A DNA stretch of 64,000 bases from Jacaranda mimosifolia (GCA_018894105.1 CM032124.1:357501-421500); one strand, 5' to 3'; counted from the first letter of the stretch, positions 1 through 11,906 are shown. Made by a program: numbers and translations. The notes: a model not told the origin generated them from the sequence alone.

Positions 1-428
1 CCATTTTATTCAATTTATGGACTAACGATGTGTCATACCCAATGTAGTATGACACCTGAATTATTTTTTGAATGGTGAGGACATTATAGTTTATGATATT
101 TGTTTTGAAGAATTGGATATGAAACTTTAACGAAAGAAGAAGAAGAAGAAGAAGAAGAAGACGACGAAGAAGAAGCTGATAAACTTAAGCTTTCATGGTA
201 TGTAAGTACTATTTTGAACTCAAAAGTGCTCAACATATTTCCAACATGAAGACTTTATACATACTGTATTGCATCAAACTAACAATGTTGCTCTGATAAT
301 TGAACCCAAACAAAACTCGTAACAAACACAGTTTTGTACAAATTAAGTTCCCACAAGTTTCTTTCTTTCTTTCTTTCTCACATTCCTAAATCTTTTCTAT
401 CTTAACCCCTTGAAAGGTGTCTTCTGAT
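1..428. other. 3' flank of the GEM-like gene, no gene seen
   Basis: This AT-rich stretch lies downstream of the minus-strand GRAM gene and includes its presumed 3' UTR. It holds a GAA-type microsatellite at about 132-176. I see no coding segment on either strand. Confidence 0.5.
132..176. repeat. GAA/GAC trinucleotide microsatellite
   Basis: A run of GAA units, interrupted by two GAC units, lies downstream of the GRAM gene. It is a simple sequence repeat; no function is inferred. Confidence 0.8.
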
Positions 429-1365
429 CTACCTTGACATGGAAATGGCCTTTTGAAGATTCATCAATGCCTTCTCATATCTCACAAATCCCATGAACCA
501 AAACTCAAAGCTGTCCTCAGTGACTATCTCTATATACTTCTGAGCTGGATTGTTCACATTCTCACTTTCATTAGCTCCCTTTATCTTCTTCACTGGAATG
601 GAGAGCTGCAAACCAAGAAAATTAAACACAACTTATTATCTAAATCCAGAAGTAAATGTTGATTTTATAAGTTGTAATTTACCTTGTAAGGGGTCCTGAT
701 GAGGCCCCCAGAAGAAGAGTGGACAGCAATGGATCTTTCACTGCAGAAAGCAACTTTTTCTGTGGAGATGAATAGAATCCCAGCAATTGGACCTGCAGTT
801 GTTGATAAGTAGCATTGAGATGCCTTTAGCAATTTTTCTCCTTCACTGGCAACAAATATGTCCCTGAAAATGTTTTCTCTGCCTCCTTTTCTGATTATTT
901 TGGCCCCAACACTCAGCTTCCCCTTCACTGTCTCAGATAACTTAGGTCCCATCCTCACTGCACAAAAGTCAATATGCTCAAAATGAAGTCAAAATTTACA
1001 AAACTCATAAGCTGAATTCATCAAATAATCCAATCATATGAATATATACCGTGTTCACGTATTCTATAAGCAAAACTGGTTCCCTTCCTTTCAAGTTTCT
1101 TCTTGTGAATCCTGGTACCTGCAGGCTCCCCATTTTCTGCAATTTCAAGAAACATTTAATCTTCTTTGCAACCGACTACACAAGAACAGAAAAAAGGTGG
1201 TGAGATTGGCATACCAGTGAAGGCAGTGGTGGAGTGATCTGAGGAGGAGGGGCTTTGGGAGGAACTGACAGGTTCAGACAAGGAAGATGATCTGTCTGGG
1301 GTTGCTTGTACTGGGCTTGTAGAAAAATGATCTTCAAACTGATGGTCCTTCTTCATTTGCTCCAT
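429..1365 (-). CDS. GEM-like protein with GRAM domain (ABA-responsive type)
   Basis: Four coding exons on the minus strand join in frame: 1365-1215, 1136-1050, 957-683 and 605-429. Together they encode 229 residues, and all introns are GT-AG. The N-terminal 50 residues are Ser-rich and probably disordered. Exon 2 adds a basic linker. Exon 3 carries the GRAM core, with family hallmarks RMGPKLSETVKGKL, EGEKLLKASQCYLSTTAGPI and ISTEKVAFCSERSI. Exon 4 holds IPVKKIKGANESENV and the closing FWFMGFVRYEKA segment. The domain is expected to bind membranes or lipids. In Arabidopsis, GEM relatives act in epidermal cell fate and ABA responses. Length is typical of the short GEM-like (GER) branch. I do not assign a specific paralog. 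The exon 1 ATG is the first Met in frame and lies about 90-95 bases downstream of a TATA-like motif. Confidence 0.88.
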
Positions 1366-1482
1366 GAATTTTCAGTTCTAAAGGTGTTTTTTTTAACTAT
1401 TTTCTTTTCTTGGAGTAGTTGAGCTTAAGAAAAATAATGGTGCAAGAAGAAGAAGAAGAGGAAAGTTGAAGGAAAATTCTTG

Positions 1483-1490
1483 GTATATAG
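1483..1490 (-). promoter_or_regulatory. TATA-like box of the GEM-like gene
   Basis: Read on the minus strand, CTATATAC lies about 118 bases upstream of the ATG at 1365. This predicts a 5' UTR of about 90 bases. The UTR region is rich in CTT when read in the sense direction, as is common for plant leaders. It is positional evidence only. Confidence 0.4.
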
Positions 1491-2358
1491 TTGATTAGCT
1501 GGGGAATGGCCATTCCAATGACCTGTCATGGTTGGTGCCCCACAAATTTCATTATTAGTTAAAGCCAGGCTTGAGATGAAACATCCAAACAAAAAGCCAG
1601 CATCATTTTTCAAAGATTCTTTCTTTATTCTTGCTTAAAATAATGACAAGCTGCACAAGTTTCTGTTGGCCATTTGGACTGACGTTTCTAGGAAAATTCC
1701 CTAGTCAAATTAGGTTAGCCTGTAATAGAGCCCATCTAGACTGATTTTTTGGGCATATAAAAAAATGAAATCTGGATACTTTTTGTCAGTTTGGACGGAG
1801 ATTCTGTCAGATTTATCTTAATTAATTTACCTTCTTTCGGCAGACATTCAAGCATCCTTAAAAAGGACAACATATATAATATTTTGACCAAAGATTGATG
1901 AATATACACTTCACTTGTTGGCTGCTGTGTGTGCTGCCAATATTCACTTGCATATAGGTGATAGAAAGAGTTGTTGCAAAATGGCTATCCTGAGAAATAG
2001 AATCAAGATTTCAAGCTCTGCATTTTGAAGAAAATAACCCTAATAACCCCACCACTACTGTATGCAGAGTGATAAATGAGACAAAATGGATGCACTTTAT
2101 AAGTAATAGCATCTACTGTTGCAGTCCACGCTCCATCAGCATGTTAGCAAAACACCATTTTTACAGCAGCGGGGAAGATCCATTGATTCTGCCTTTCCGG
2201 TTCCAATGAGTACCTGCAAGACATGGCGTTAACTAAATAAATGAAACCAAAATCTTTCAACTTACTCTGCTTATTTTTTCACTTTTCCAGGAGAAGAAAA
2301 AGGGAGGATGAGAAGAGAGAAGTAGAAGATGAGAGGCATTTCCATTGGTTGGATTTAC
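1491..2358. other. Intergenic: GEM-like promoter and Mpv17-like 3' flank
   Basis: This gap holds the upstream region of the minus-strand GRAM gene and the 3' UTR side of the Mpv17-like gene. No further coding exon or repeat is apparent. Confidence 0.45.
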
Positions 2359-5136
2359 CTATTTAGCAATAACTTCTTTGTGAGCTTTATAGGAAAGAAT
2401 TACATTCCATATTAAGGCAATAAAATTGGCAGCAAGGACCTGTAAAAAGAATGCATATGATGCAGGAAAAATATGTTATTCAGTCAAATGAACAGTCTAC
2501 CATATAAGAAAGAGCAACCATCGTCATGATCATGTCATTTGACTCAATTCATGGTATGTTTTTGGTTAAATTCTTGTACAAAATAATCAAACCTGAAATT
2601 GTTGTGGCACAAAACGAAAATTAAGGAACTGGAAAGGTATCCAGAGCTGCCAATTGGCAAGAACAGATGAGAACCACTCCTACAAAATAAAATTAAACAT
2701 TACCTTGAAAAGTCTCATGCACAAACAATCTTATGCTTTGGGTATCCATATAAAGGTAAAAAAAGTTTAGTAAATACTACGAAAACATCTTCAATAATAC
2801 CTGTTGTAGCTTTGGGATCACATGTGATGGCTTTCCCTCAAGCGTCACCAATGTAGATAGAAAAGTTCCAATGAAAATGGGGGAGAATAGAAACTGCATA
2901 AGAAAATTCGAACATCAATTGTACTCAGGTGGTTAATTAGGGTATAGGGATAGTACGAAAAATATGAACACTCATATAACGTAATCAAACAGCTGAAAGA
3001 TGTCACCTGATCAAGGATAAGCCGCAAGAAAGCACTAGAAGCTCCAGGGGCAGTGACGAGTTTACTCAAATACAAATACCTAAATGTGTAAGTAGAAGAA
3101 GTTAATCAAGTCTGAGAGATGATAGCTACTATAATATCTAGTGACAAAGTTCCTGCCATGTTCAACATTTGATTTGGGCATAGTAGGCAGAAAAACCTTC
3201 AGGGGATTACCAGAAATGCAATGTTGGACCAACCAAAACCAGCCCCAAGAGGGTGAAAATAAATGTTCGCTTCAAGTCTAGAGATGGTACTTGATCAATC
3301 ACGAGCTGCGGAGCATAGCACCCAACAAAGAATTAAAATAAAATACATATTAGAAAAATGCTGACGTAGCAAAGCAAGATATAATAATTACAAAAGTAAA
3401 ATAAGCAGATAGTTCCATAATTGAAGCATAAGTAAAAGCCCACTTTTCCAACTAATAAATTAATAAACTTGGTGAAAGGTAATTCAAAAGCTATTGTAAC
3501 AACCAGTGGTTTATAAGTTGTCATTCAAAGAAGCAAGCAAGCATCATTTGGATTTTGGAGTACTTTGTGAAGCTATACTATGAATGCCATCAGCTGAAAG
3601 ATTTGAGCTTGCAAAGAGCAGGTATTTGTAAGATAAACAGAAAAATTTTCAGGCTATGTAGAACAATGACAATAAAAAAGCATCTAATGATTCCACAATG
3701 TTTGCTCAAGCTTTGAGATAAATCACTTTCCACTGAGGCACAATATCTACAACAGCAAGAGATGTGTCTATCTTCATTAAATTGCCTAAATATTCAATAA
3801 CCATATAGAAATTGGTTTGGAATGTTTCGTCCACGAATTAACTGCAGAAACCACTTTAAACACCTTATTAGTTATTCTGTACATCTCCCTCACAAATAAA
3901 ACTCTAATAACCAAAGGTAGCAGCTGGCAATTCACAAAGTCAAGATGGTTTTGCATGCCTTATTATGAACAATGCCAGGACAACTGATAATTCATTAATT
4001 TCTATCACCAAATATTATCAACCTGCCTTTGTTACCAAACCTGGACTTACGATTGTTATAGTTCATCTACTCAAGACTTATTCAAACGTTCCTTACAAGC
4101 CATCCATCACATTTTTATGTGACACATCTGTACGCTAATGACGTTAAGTTATGAATTTGTCAAAGTTTCCATCTATAACATCACAAAATGGTACTGTATC
4201 TTTTACTTCCCAGCTCATAATCAGGACAGAAAAATAGTATTGCTTCAGCTGATATTCCCTATCATTCATTTCAATAAATTGTATGATCTCTATCACAGAT
4301 ACTCGATAGTTTACCTGACAGATCAAGTCACCAACCAAAGTTAGAAATGCTGATGTAACAGCTTTTGTTATGACAGGGTACTTGGCAAGAAGAGACAAAT
4401 ACCTGCATAGATATTTAGATTTCAGATGAATGTAAAGGAGTGATCCTTAATTCCCAAGAAATTAATCACACTGGCTCTGGCTCAGTATATATGCAATAGA
4501 ACTTTCCTCCAGCCTTAAGTTTATAATTCCTGAATCAGAAGGACAAAATTTACATGGATAAAATATTCTCTGCCTATGAATTTACAATCCATTGGTAAGC
4601 ATCCTCACCAAATTTTTAACTTTAGGAGACAAAAGGTCTGCCTTTCGAAACCTCTAATTGCTCTAATAAAATGATCTAAGTTGAACAAAGATGTAGCCTA
4701 TAGCATACACTCAATTAAATTTGGGAAAAGAAAATGTCCAAAGCACACACAACTACAGAAATTAAAAGTTTTACCATGAAAGCAGTGACCAGTTAGTCCC
4801 ATCATCCCCACCACCACTGCTGCCACCTCCACCACCAGAATTTCCATCTCCGGAACCTCCAACCCCACCACCATCTCCCGCACCACTTGAAACCCGAGAA
4901 GAACGATGACCCAAATGTTCAGACTCAAATTCAGAACGACCAAATATTTTAAACCAGTTTGCAGAGGCCACAGAAATTCTACCACCAGAGCTTGCGAAGC
5001 TCCTGTTCATATGAAATGGGTTGCACGCTAGAATCCTGATTTGGTTATTGAAATCGCTGGTGGGTGTATAGAAAGCTGTCCATCCGCGTAAAAGATAGGA
5101 TTTTCGCGTCAGCGTTGCCGGGTCCGTAGCCAACAT
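2359..5136 (-). CDS. Mpv17/PMP22 family membrane protein
   Basis: Seven minus-strand coding exons join in frame to 292 residues: 5136-4775, 4402-4315, 3305-3211, 3079-3007, 2893-2801, 2679-2593 and 2439-2359. All junctions are GT-AG. The first 120 residues are a non-conserved leader rich in Ser and Arg, ending in a Gly/Ser/Asp-rich linker, which suggests an organelle transit peptide. The rest is a full Mpv17/PMP22 domain of four membrane segments. Visible signatures are LAKYP, LVGDLICQ, LGLVLVGPTLHFWY, RLILDQFLFSPIF, ANWQLWIPFQFLNFRFVP and a terminal WNVILSYKAHK. The family sits in peroxisomal, mitochondrial or plastid inner membranes; a channel-like role is proposed but not settled. The length matches Arabidopsis members with a long N-terminus. 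The exact organelle cannot be read from sequence alone. Confidence 0.92.
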
Positions 5137-5828
5137 AGTTCTGCTGCGTTTCCCTTCTTCAAATGGATAATAAGAGTATAACTGCTTGCTGACGATGTGG
5201 AGTTTTTGAGGTTTTAAACTTTAGATAGCTTATGAGTACTAAGCAATTACCTTTTAAAACGGGCCAACCCAACTCCATCTGACCCGGTCTAGTCACATGC
5301 TTTGTTAACCAAATGGGTAAAGAGGCAAAATCTTGCAGTTCCTGACTTTATCAAATATCTGCTCTCATATTACCTTGTTCCGATTCTTATTTTCTGCCCT
5401 ATATACATCTTCTTTTGTTACTTTTTTCTTGTATTAACATTTGGGTTCGCATGAACATGCTGATTGTGATTTCTTCTTGAGTATATAGCTAATTCTTGGT
5501 GTCAATGATGGAGTTTTTAGTGGTAATATTTAAATGTTTCTGGTATGTAGTACTAGTTAGAGCTAATGACATTTTGCAGAAGTGAGATAGTTTATATTTG
5601 CCTGTTTGTTGCAGTCTTTGTCTCTTTGAGGACCCATTCTTCTTCATTTGCCTTTTGCTATCAATTTGATACAGAAAAGTTATGGCTATGATTTCCTGTT
5701 ACAGTTCCTGCAGATTCCTTATTCTGTGATGGAGGTGAAGATATTCCCTTTGGATTGAGGCCTTTGATGCTTAAACACTTTGTCTTTTGATGTTTACAGC
5801 TATAATTAGTTAACAATTTGAAGGTGCT
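5137..5828. other. Divergent promoter region between Mpv17-like and PPR genes
   Basis: These 692 bases separate two genes transcribed away from each other, so both promoters must lie here or within UTR introns. I see no coding segment. No TATA box stands out convincingly. Confidence 0.5.
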
Positions 5829-7736
5829 ATGGTTTGCACACTCCCCTCTGTATCACTTTGTATGCTTCCTTCCATGAATATTGAACAAAGACACAGCTTA
5901 AATAGTTCGCCGAAGCCCATTTCAGAAATTCTTAGAACAGAACTCTTTCATAAGTTCAACTCCCCATTTGAGCTCCAACAAGTGCACACTCTTGTCATCA
6001 AAACTGGCACTCCCCTCTCAGCCCTCCCACTATCTCGTGTAGCCTCGGTTTGTGCTCTAACTCCTAGTTTCCCCTATGCTCAACAAATCTTTCAGCAAGT
6101 TGACCAGCCAGAAACTTTCATGTGGAATTGTTGCTTAAGAGACTTTGCGGAGAGTGATTCTCCATTTGATGCTATTTTGCTGTTTTACCAATTGCGAAAG
6201 CACAATGTGTTCCCTGATAGTTTTACTTTCTCCTTTGTTCTCAAAGCATGTGTGCAATTACTGGATCATTTCCATGGGAGAATCATTCATGCATTTGTCG
6301 AAAAACTTGGGCTTCAATTGAACTTAGTGCTGCAAAACTTAATTGTGCATTTATATGCATCTTGTGGAAAGATTGGTGATGCAATCCTATTGTTCGATAA
6401 GATGCCACAGCGAGATGTTGTTACTTGGAATACAATGATCACGCAGCTAGTGAAGAGGGGTGACATTGATTCAGCATACAAAATGTTCCTGCAAATGCCT
6501 TACAGGAATGTGAGGTCATGGACTGCTATGGTTGCAGGTTTTGTTCAGTGTGGGAAGTCCAGGGAGGCTATTGATCTTTTCACAAAAATGGAAGAAGTAG
6601 GCTTAAAGCCTAATGAGGTGACTGTGGTGGCTGTTTTAGCAGCCTGTGCTGATCTGGGTACTCTTGATCTTGGGAGGAGGCTTCATGAGTATTCAGATAA
6701 GAGTGGGTTTATGACAAATATCCAAGTTTGCAACACTTTGATTGATATGTATATCAAATGTGGATGTTTAAATGCTGCACATGATGTTTTTGAGGGTATG
6801 AGAGAACGGACAATTGTCTCATGGTCGGCCATGATCCAAGGGCTAGCAATTCATGGAAAAGCCAATGAAGCCTTGGAACTCTTCTCCGAAATGATTCGAA
6901 CAGGGATGAAACCTAATGGAGTCACCTTCATTGGACTCTTAAATGCTTGTAGTCACATGGGATTGATAAATGAGGGACGTGCATTTTTCTCCATCATGAC
7001 TAGAGATTATGGAATCATTCCAAGTATTGAACATTATGGTTGCATGGTTGATCTTTTAAGCCGTGCTGGTCTGCTGCAAGAGGCCCATGAGTTCATCAAA
7101 CAGATGCCTATAAAGCCGAATGCAGCTGTATGGGGTGCCCTTCTTGGTGGATGCAAAATCCACAAGAACATTGAAATGGCAGAAGAAGCAATGAGGTATT
7201 TGCATGAATTGGATCCCCATAATGATGGCCATTATGTGGTTCTATCGAACATATACTCAGAAGCAAAGAGATGGGAGGATGCTGCTAAGCTGAGGAAGTT
7301 GATGAGACATAAGGGGTTAAAGAAGACCATCGGATGGAGTTCAGTTTCTGTCAAAGGAGTGGTCCATGAGTTTGTGGCAGGTGACGACAGCCATCCACAA
7401 TCTGAAGAGATATTTAAGACATGGAACCAGTTACTAGCACACATGAGGTTGAAAGGTTATGTACCAAACACCTCAGTTGTTCTACTCGACATGAAGGAGA
7501 AGGAAAAGGAGATGTTTCTGTTTCGCCACAGTGAGAAACTAGCACTGGTTTTTGGGCTTATTAACACGCCACCAGGGGAAACAGTTAGAATCTTCAAGAA
7601 TCTTCGCGTCTGTGAAGATTGTCATGCTTCTTTTAAGTTGATATGTGAGATTGTGAATAGAGAAATAGTTGTGCGTGATCGGAATAGATTTCATTGTTTT
7701 AAAGATGGCTCTTGTTCTTGCAGGGATTATTGGTAG
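5829..7736 (+). CDS. DYW-class pentatricopeptide repeat protein (organelle RNA editing factor)
   Basis: A single uninterrupted exon encodes 635 residues, as usual for plant PLS-type PPR genes. The N-terminus (about 50 residues) is a plausible organelle targeting region. PPR P, L and S motifs fill roughly residues 60-490, for example VFPDSFTFSFVLKACVQL, DVVTWNTMITQLVKRGDI and GMKPNGVTFIGLLNACSHMG. E/E+ motifs follow (HEFVAGDDSHPQSEEI), then a complete DYW deaminase domain. The zinc and catalytic residues are present: HSE at 567-569, CEDC at 595-598, H622, CSC at 629-631, and the terminal DYW. Such proteins bind a specific transcript in mitochondria or chloroplasts and convert a cytidine to uridine. 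The first ATG is used; Met residues at positions 12 and 16 are possible alternatives. The target site and ortholog are not assigned. Confidence 0.93.
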   Translation: MVCTLPSVSLCMLPSMNIEQRHSLNSSPKPISEILRTELFHKFNSPFELQQVHTLVIKTGTPLSALPLSRVASVCALTPSFPYAQQIFQQVDQPETFMWNCCLRDFAESDSPFDAILLFYQLRKHNVFPDSFTFSFVLKACVQLLDHFHGRIIHAFVEKLGLQLNLVLQNLIVHLYASCGKIGDAILLFDKMPQRDVVTWNTMITQLVKRGDIDSAYKMFLQMPYRNVRSWTAMVAGFVQCGKSREAIDLFTKMEEVGLKPNEVTVVAVLAACADLGTLDLGRRLHEYSDKSGFMTNIQVCNTLIDMYIKCGCLNAAHDVFEGMRERTIVSWSAMIQGLAIHGKANEALELFSEMIRTGMKPNGVTFIGLLNACSHMGLINEGRAFFSIMTRDYGIIPSIEHYGCMVDLLSRAGLLQEAHEFIKQMPIKPNAAVWGALLGGCKIHKNIEMAEEAMRYLHELDPHNDGHYVVLSNIYSEAKRWEDAAKLRKLMRHKGLKKTIGWSSVSVKGVVHEFVAGDDSHPQSEEIFKTWNQLLAHMRLKGYVPNTSVVLLDMKEKEKEMFLFRHSEKLALVFGLINTPPGETVRIFKNLRVCEDCHASFKLICEIVNREIVVRDRNRFHCFKDGSCSCRDYW

Positions 7737-8159
7737 TTATTCTTTAGTTATAGAAACTTTTTACCTTTGTATGAGCTCCTCTTTTGCAAGATAATTGAAA
7801 AATGGACACAAAGGGCTAATTGTTTTTACATCTGCACTCAATTTGAGTTGTCAGATTCAGACTATATGCAGAGACCTCGTAAAAATCGAGTAGAGCATGT
7901 TTGTTATTATTATCATGTTTTAAAGTTACTATTGTGCATCTAATAATTGAAATATGACCTAAAAGGCTTAGTTGAAGGTCAAATTCATTATAACTTTGTC
8001 AAGGAAATATTATCACTGACACTAAAATGAATTACTAATACCAAAAATATTCAAGAAATTATGCTGATAAAGTTATTTAGTGGATTGTTTTATTTTTTTC
8101 CCCTTAATTTTAGGTAAGGGCATCTTCCTCAATTTGATTTGAGTATCTTCTACGGACTC
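7737..8159. other. 3' flank of the PPR gene
   Basis: AT-rich sequence containing the presumed PPR 3' UTR. No gene is seen before the hAT-like element that begins at 8168. Confidence 0.45.
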
Positions 8160-8167
8160 GAAATCAT

Positions 8168-8897
8168 TAGATCTGGCAAAATTCAATCCATACCTGTGGG
8201 TATCCGTGGGTACCCAAAAAAATGCGGGTAATGGACCTTGTTTCTCCTACCAAAAAAATTACGGGTAATTTTACCCGTATCCAAGTTACCCATCATCTTT
8301 TGGACCAACCTGCAGGTACCCATGGGTAACCCGTAAGTATTTTTTTATTTATATATTATATTATATATATAAATATTTTTAATCTAAATATTAATTTTTG
8401 ATTTCATAAATTAAAAATCTATAGCAAATTAAATTAAATTATACCATAAAACAACTTGTTGTGCATACTTCTATAGATGCAATATTTTCTTCCACAAAAA
8501 CAACAATGTTTGATTGATATTTAAACTTTCAATTCAAAAACTTTTGGCATGTAATGGAATTTAAGTTTGAACTTTTGAATATGATGTACTTTAAATTTGA
8601 TAGATTTTGAATACTTAAGATATTAGTTTTAAACTATAATATTATTAATATGCTTTAAGTATTTGTTCAATTTAATGTTTGAATTTGTAGTTTTTTTTTT
8701 TAAAAGTTTTATTTAGCTAATATTTGAGTAATATCATATTTACCTTTAAATAAATTACGGGTACCTGTGGGTTACCTGTTACCCATCATCATGTGTAACG
8801 GGTTCCCTACCTCCTACCCAATAAAAAACGAGTAAATTTATCTAACTCGTTGGTACCCGTAATTGAGTTATCCATGGATACCCAATTGTCGGGTCTA
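8168..8897. mobile_element. Non-autonomous hAT-like DNA transposon (MITE)
   Basis: The ends form imperfect terminal inverted repeats: TAGATCTGGCAAAATTCAATCC on the left pairs with TAGACCCGACAATTGGGTATCC read inward from the right. They are flanked by 8-base direct repeats GAAATCAT (8160-8167) and GAAAGCAT (8898-8905), which differ at one position and fit a hAT target duplication. The subterminal regions are packed with GGGTACCC-like short repeats in both orientations; the 730-base interior is AT-rich and has no coding capacity. It lies between the PPR gene and the RID2 promoter. Confidence 0.7.
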
Positions 8898-8913
8898 GAA
8901 AGCATCTCTAATT

Positions 8914-9098
8914 TAGGGTTAGAATTGGTGCGATCGAAGTTGCTTCGGCTGCCACCTTGCTAGGGTTACAGGCCCGTACAATTGGGCTCGGCGATTATTC
9001 AATGGGATTATTGAGATAGTGAAGATTGTAATGGGCTAATGAATGCATAGATGGACAATTTGGCCCAATGTGGAATACCCAAGAAATGGGCTAGGCCT
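8914..9098 (+). promoter_or_regulatory. Telo-box and site II promoter cluster of the RID2 gene
   Basis: Two telo-box cores, TAGGGTTAG at 8914-8922 and TAGGGTTAC at 8961-8969, are followed by site II-type motifs. These are TTGGGCT near 8982, ATGGGCTA at 9031, TTGGCCCAA at about 9060-9068 and ATGGGCTAGGCC near 9087. In plants this combination marks genes for ribosomal proteins and ribosome biogenesis, driven by TCP-type factors. That fits the methyltransferase gene starting at 9304. The motifs are seen directly; their activity is inferred. Confidence 0.7.
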
Positions 9099-9303
9099 AT
9101 CCCTCAGATAAGGCATATCTTGTAAGTTGAAATATAGTTTATGATGGACCACTCATCTTAGGCCGAATCTACACATTATTCTTCTTCTATCAAGTCATTA
9201 ACGCTCTCTTTTGGATTTGGGTTTCTGGATTTTGTGAGGAAAAGGAAAAAGATCAGGTTTTGGTAGGGTTCATTGTGAGAGGTAGAACAATTGGGAGCGG
9301 AAG

Positions 9304-11906
9304 ATGACGTCCCGTCCAGAGCTGCAAGCGCCGCCGGAGATATTCTACAACGATGATGAAGCTCGTAAATACACCTTCTCTTCACGTATCATCGATATTC
9401 AGGTAACCTACATCTACACCTTTACTACTATTTGAATTTTGTTCTTTTGTTGGTATTATATTGATTGAGTTTGCACTTATCTGTGAAAAGGCGAAACTTT
9501 CCGAGAGAGCAGTGGAGCTCCTCGCGTTGCCTGACGACGGCATGCCCAGATTACTGCTTGATATTGGTATTTTACTTTATTCTTGGTGGTTTCACCTCAA
9601 TATAATCGTTGGGTTATTTGGTACACTGTAATATTATTAAAAATTTTATTGTGTCTCTGGTCTACGATGTTCGTGAATGATGCTTGAAAATACACTATTC
9701 AATTGAGTTAGTTGAATTCAGTAATGCCTTGCAAATAGTTAGTTTCGCAGAAGATAATTATTTAGCTCAGCTATTTTCTTAAGGGAAATTTATGTGCATT
9801 TCATGTTAGAACCTTATACGACTTGTCTAAAATGCTACTTTTATGCTAAGGTATTACATGCTAAAAGTGTCTCTTTTTTTTCTCCCCTAATTTTGTTGAA
9901 ATCATAATCTTTTTGCTTTTTAGGTTGTGGATCAGGACTCAGTGGGGAGACATTGACTGAGAATGGGCAGCAGTGGATTGGCTTAGATATATCGGAGTCT
10001 ATGCTAAGTATGTGGCAATATTTCATTATATTTTCAAGTTCAATTTTTCTATTTCTTTTGTGGCTCTATACTTGTTCACTAATATGCTTTTAACAAATCC
10101 AGATATTGCATTGGAGCGGGAAGTTGAGGGTGATCTTTTGCTTGGTGACATGGGTCAGGTTGGATTACTAAGTTCAAACTAACATTTATTAGTGTCAGGT
10201 TTATCTTCTATTACATATTGAAATAGTATACCTAATGTCTCATTTGTTGCCTAAAGTTTTTGATGAAAAAAGTCAATTCATTTTCTTCAACTGTGATCAA
10301 TTGATAACAATATGTATATAATGAACTATTGCAGGGCTTAGGACTTCGACCTGGAGTTATTGATGGTGCCATAAGTATCTCAGCTGTTCAGGTTCATTTT
10401 TACTTTCAGATGTTAATGTAGTGTGTGCAACTGTGATTATCCTCTTGTGTAAAAAACTAAAAATTGTGTGGTGAGAGTTAAGAGACTGGGTAATCATTTA
10501 CATGTCTTTGGGTTCAAAAGGGAAGCAGTGAACCCATGTTTGAACTCTGTGAGTTCTAGCTGTTTTTTCTATACAATTATGGATGTCTGATAATGTGCCA
10601 GTTGCATTAGATAAAGTTCATTTTCTATTTTTCATAAATTGCTATATTTGGTTAAGTGCTTATTTCTTTCACTGATTCATTTTGTTCAACCAGTGGTTAT
10701 GCAATGCTGACAAATCTTCCCATGAGCCACGCATGAGATTGAAGTATGTCATAGTTTACTTCCTTATCCTTCTATATTTTGCATAGCAATCATGAATAAA
10801 CTCATGCTTTGCCTTTAGTGAGCCATGCTTACATTTCATGTGCAGTAATCATATGTTCTAACTTCAGCATTTTATCGTTCCAGGGCCTTCTTTGGGTCAC
10901 TATACAGATGTTTGGCACGCGGAGCAAGGGCCGTGTTACAAGTGTATCCTGAAAATTTGGCTCAACGCGAGCTGATTCTTGGTTTTGCCATGCGAGCTGG
11001 GTTTTCTGGGGGTATTGTTGTTGATTATCCACACAGGTATGCAAAAGGATATGGCGATATGCAAGCGGTCCCTTGTTATTCACTTGCTTTCATTTTGGTA
11101 AAAAACTATGAAAAAATTGGTGGATTATGCATATGAAAGAATGTGTACAAATATAAGAGGAAAATTGGCTGAGACAACCAAAATACTGTGTTCAGAAAAG
11201 CTCTTAGAATTAAGCCTTAGCCAATTTTGGGTTTACAACATCTCATACATCTCATTTCTTTCTGAGACCCCAAATGCAGGAAATTAAATGGAGGCAGAAC
11301 ATGATTAGCCAATTAAAGATTTTGAAGAAAATTCACTTAAAAAATGCGGAGCAAATGAAAACTTCTGTGCTTCTGTAATTGGTCTAAATGTCAACTTGTA
11401 AATATATAGATCTTCTCAGAAACCTTCGTATTGCCTTCCCTACAATGAAGTTTCCGAAGTAGCGTCACTTTACTGAGAATATGAAAAACTTGTGTTCGGT
11501 TGTTGTCCTTGCGCATCTTAACTTTGCTTGATAATCTGATAGGTCTACTTATTAGCTTTTGTAGAACTTTGTGACACTAATTAGGGGTATTCTCTCTTGT
11601 AACAGCACTAAGAAGAGAAAAGAATACCTTGTGCTCACTTGTGGTCCACCATCTCTAAGTAGTGCCACTCCAAGGGGAAAAGGTGAAGATGGAGAGAGTT
11701 GTTCTGATGAAGATAGCAGTGAAGATGAAGAGAATCAATCGGTAAGTGTATCAGACAGGCACAGACCTCGGAAAAAGCAAAAATTGAACAAGAAGGTGAA
11801 AGGAAGAGAATGGGTTCTGCGGAAGAAGGAACAAATGCGGAAAAAGGGAAATGCAGTTCCTCCAGATTCAAAATACACTGCCCGCAAACGAAAAGCTCGT
11901 TTTTGA
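9304..11906 (+). CDS. RID2: 18S rRNA (guanine-N7)-methyltransferase, RID2/BUD23 family
   Basis: Eight coding exons join in frame to 291 residues: 9304-9402, 9491-9566, 9924-10007, 10103-10158, 10335-10391, 10694-10743, 10884-11036 and 11606-11906. Junctions are GT-AG. The SAM-binding fold is clear: [13 protein letters not shown] with the glycine loop at about residues 59-63, GLDIS with the acidic residue at about 80, and SISAVQWLCNAD. The C-terminal third has an acidic Ser/Glu stretch and then a Lys/Arg-rich BUD23 tail ([19 protein letters not shown]), likely nuclear or nucleolar. In yeast and humans the enzyme works with TRM112 to methylate one guanine of 18S rRNA and is needed for small-subunit maturation. 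The Arabidopsis ortholog is ROOT INITIATION DEFECTIVE 2, of nearly the same length. The telo-box/site II promoter agrees with this role. A broken second copy lies 16.7 kb downstream. Confidence 0.94.

Noticed and set aside
453..662. Plus-strand open frame opposite the GEM-like gene
   Set aside because: It is the antisense shadow of exon 4 and its intron. The minus strand has conserved GRAM residues and spliced continuity; this frame has neither.
4698..4985. Minus-strand open frame of 95 residues
   Set aside because: It overlaps exon 1 of the Mpv17-like gene in another frame. Its Val/Gly-rich text comes from the glycine-linker codons read out of phase.
10829..11083. Minus-strand open frame across RID2 exon 7
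   Set aside because: It is antisense to a conserved methyltransferase exon, and the equivalent frame in the broken copy exists only because of the duplication.
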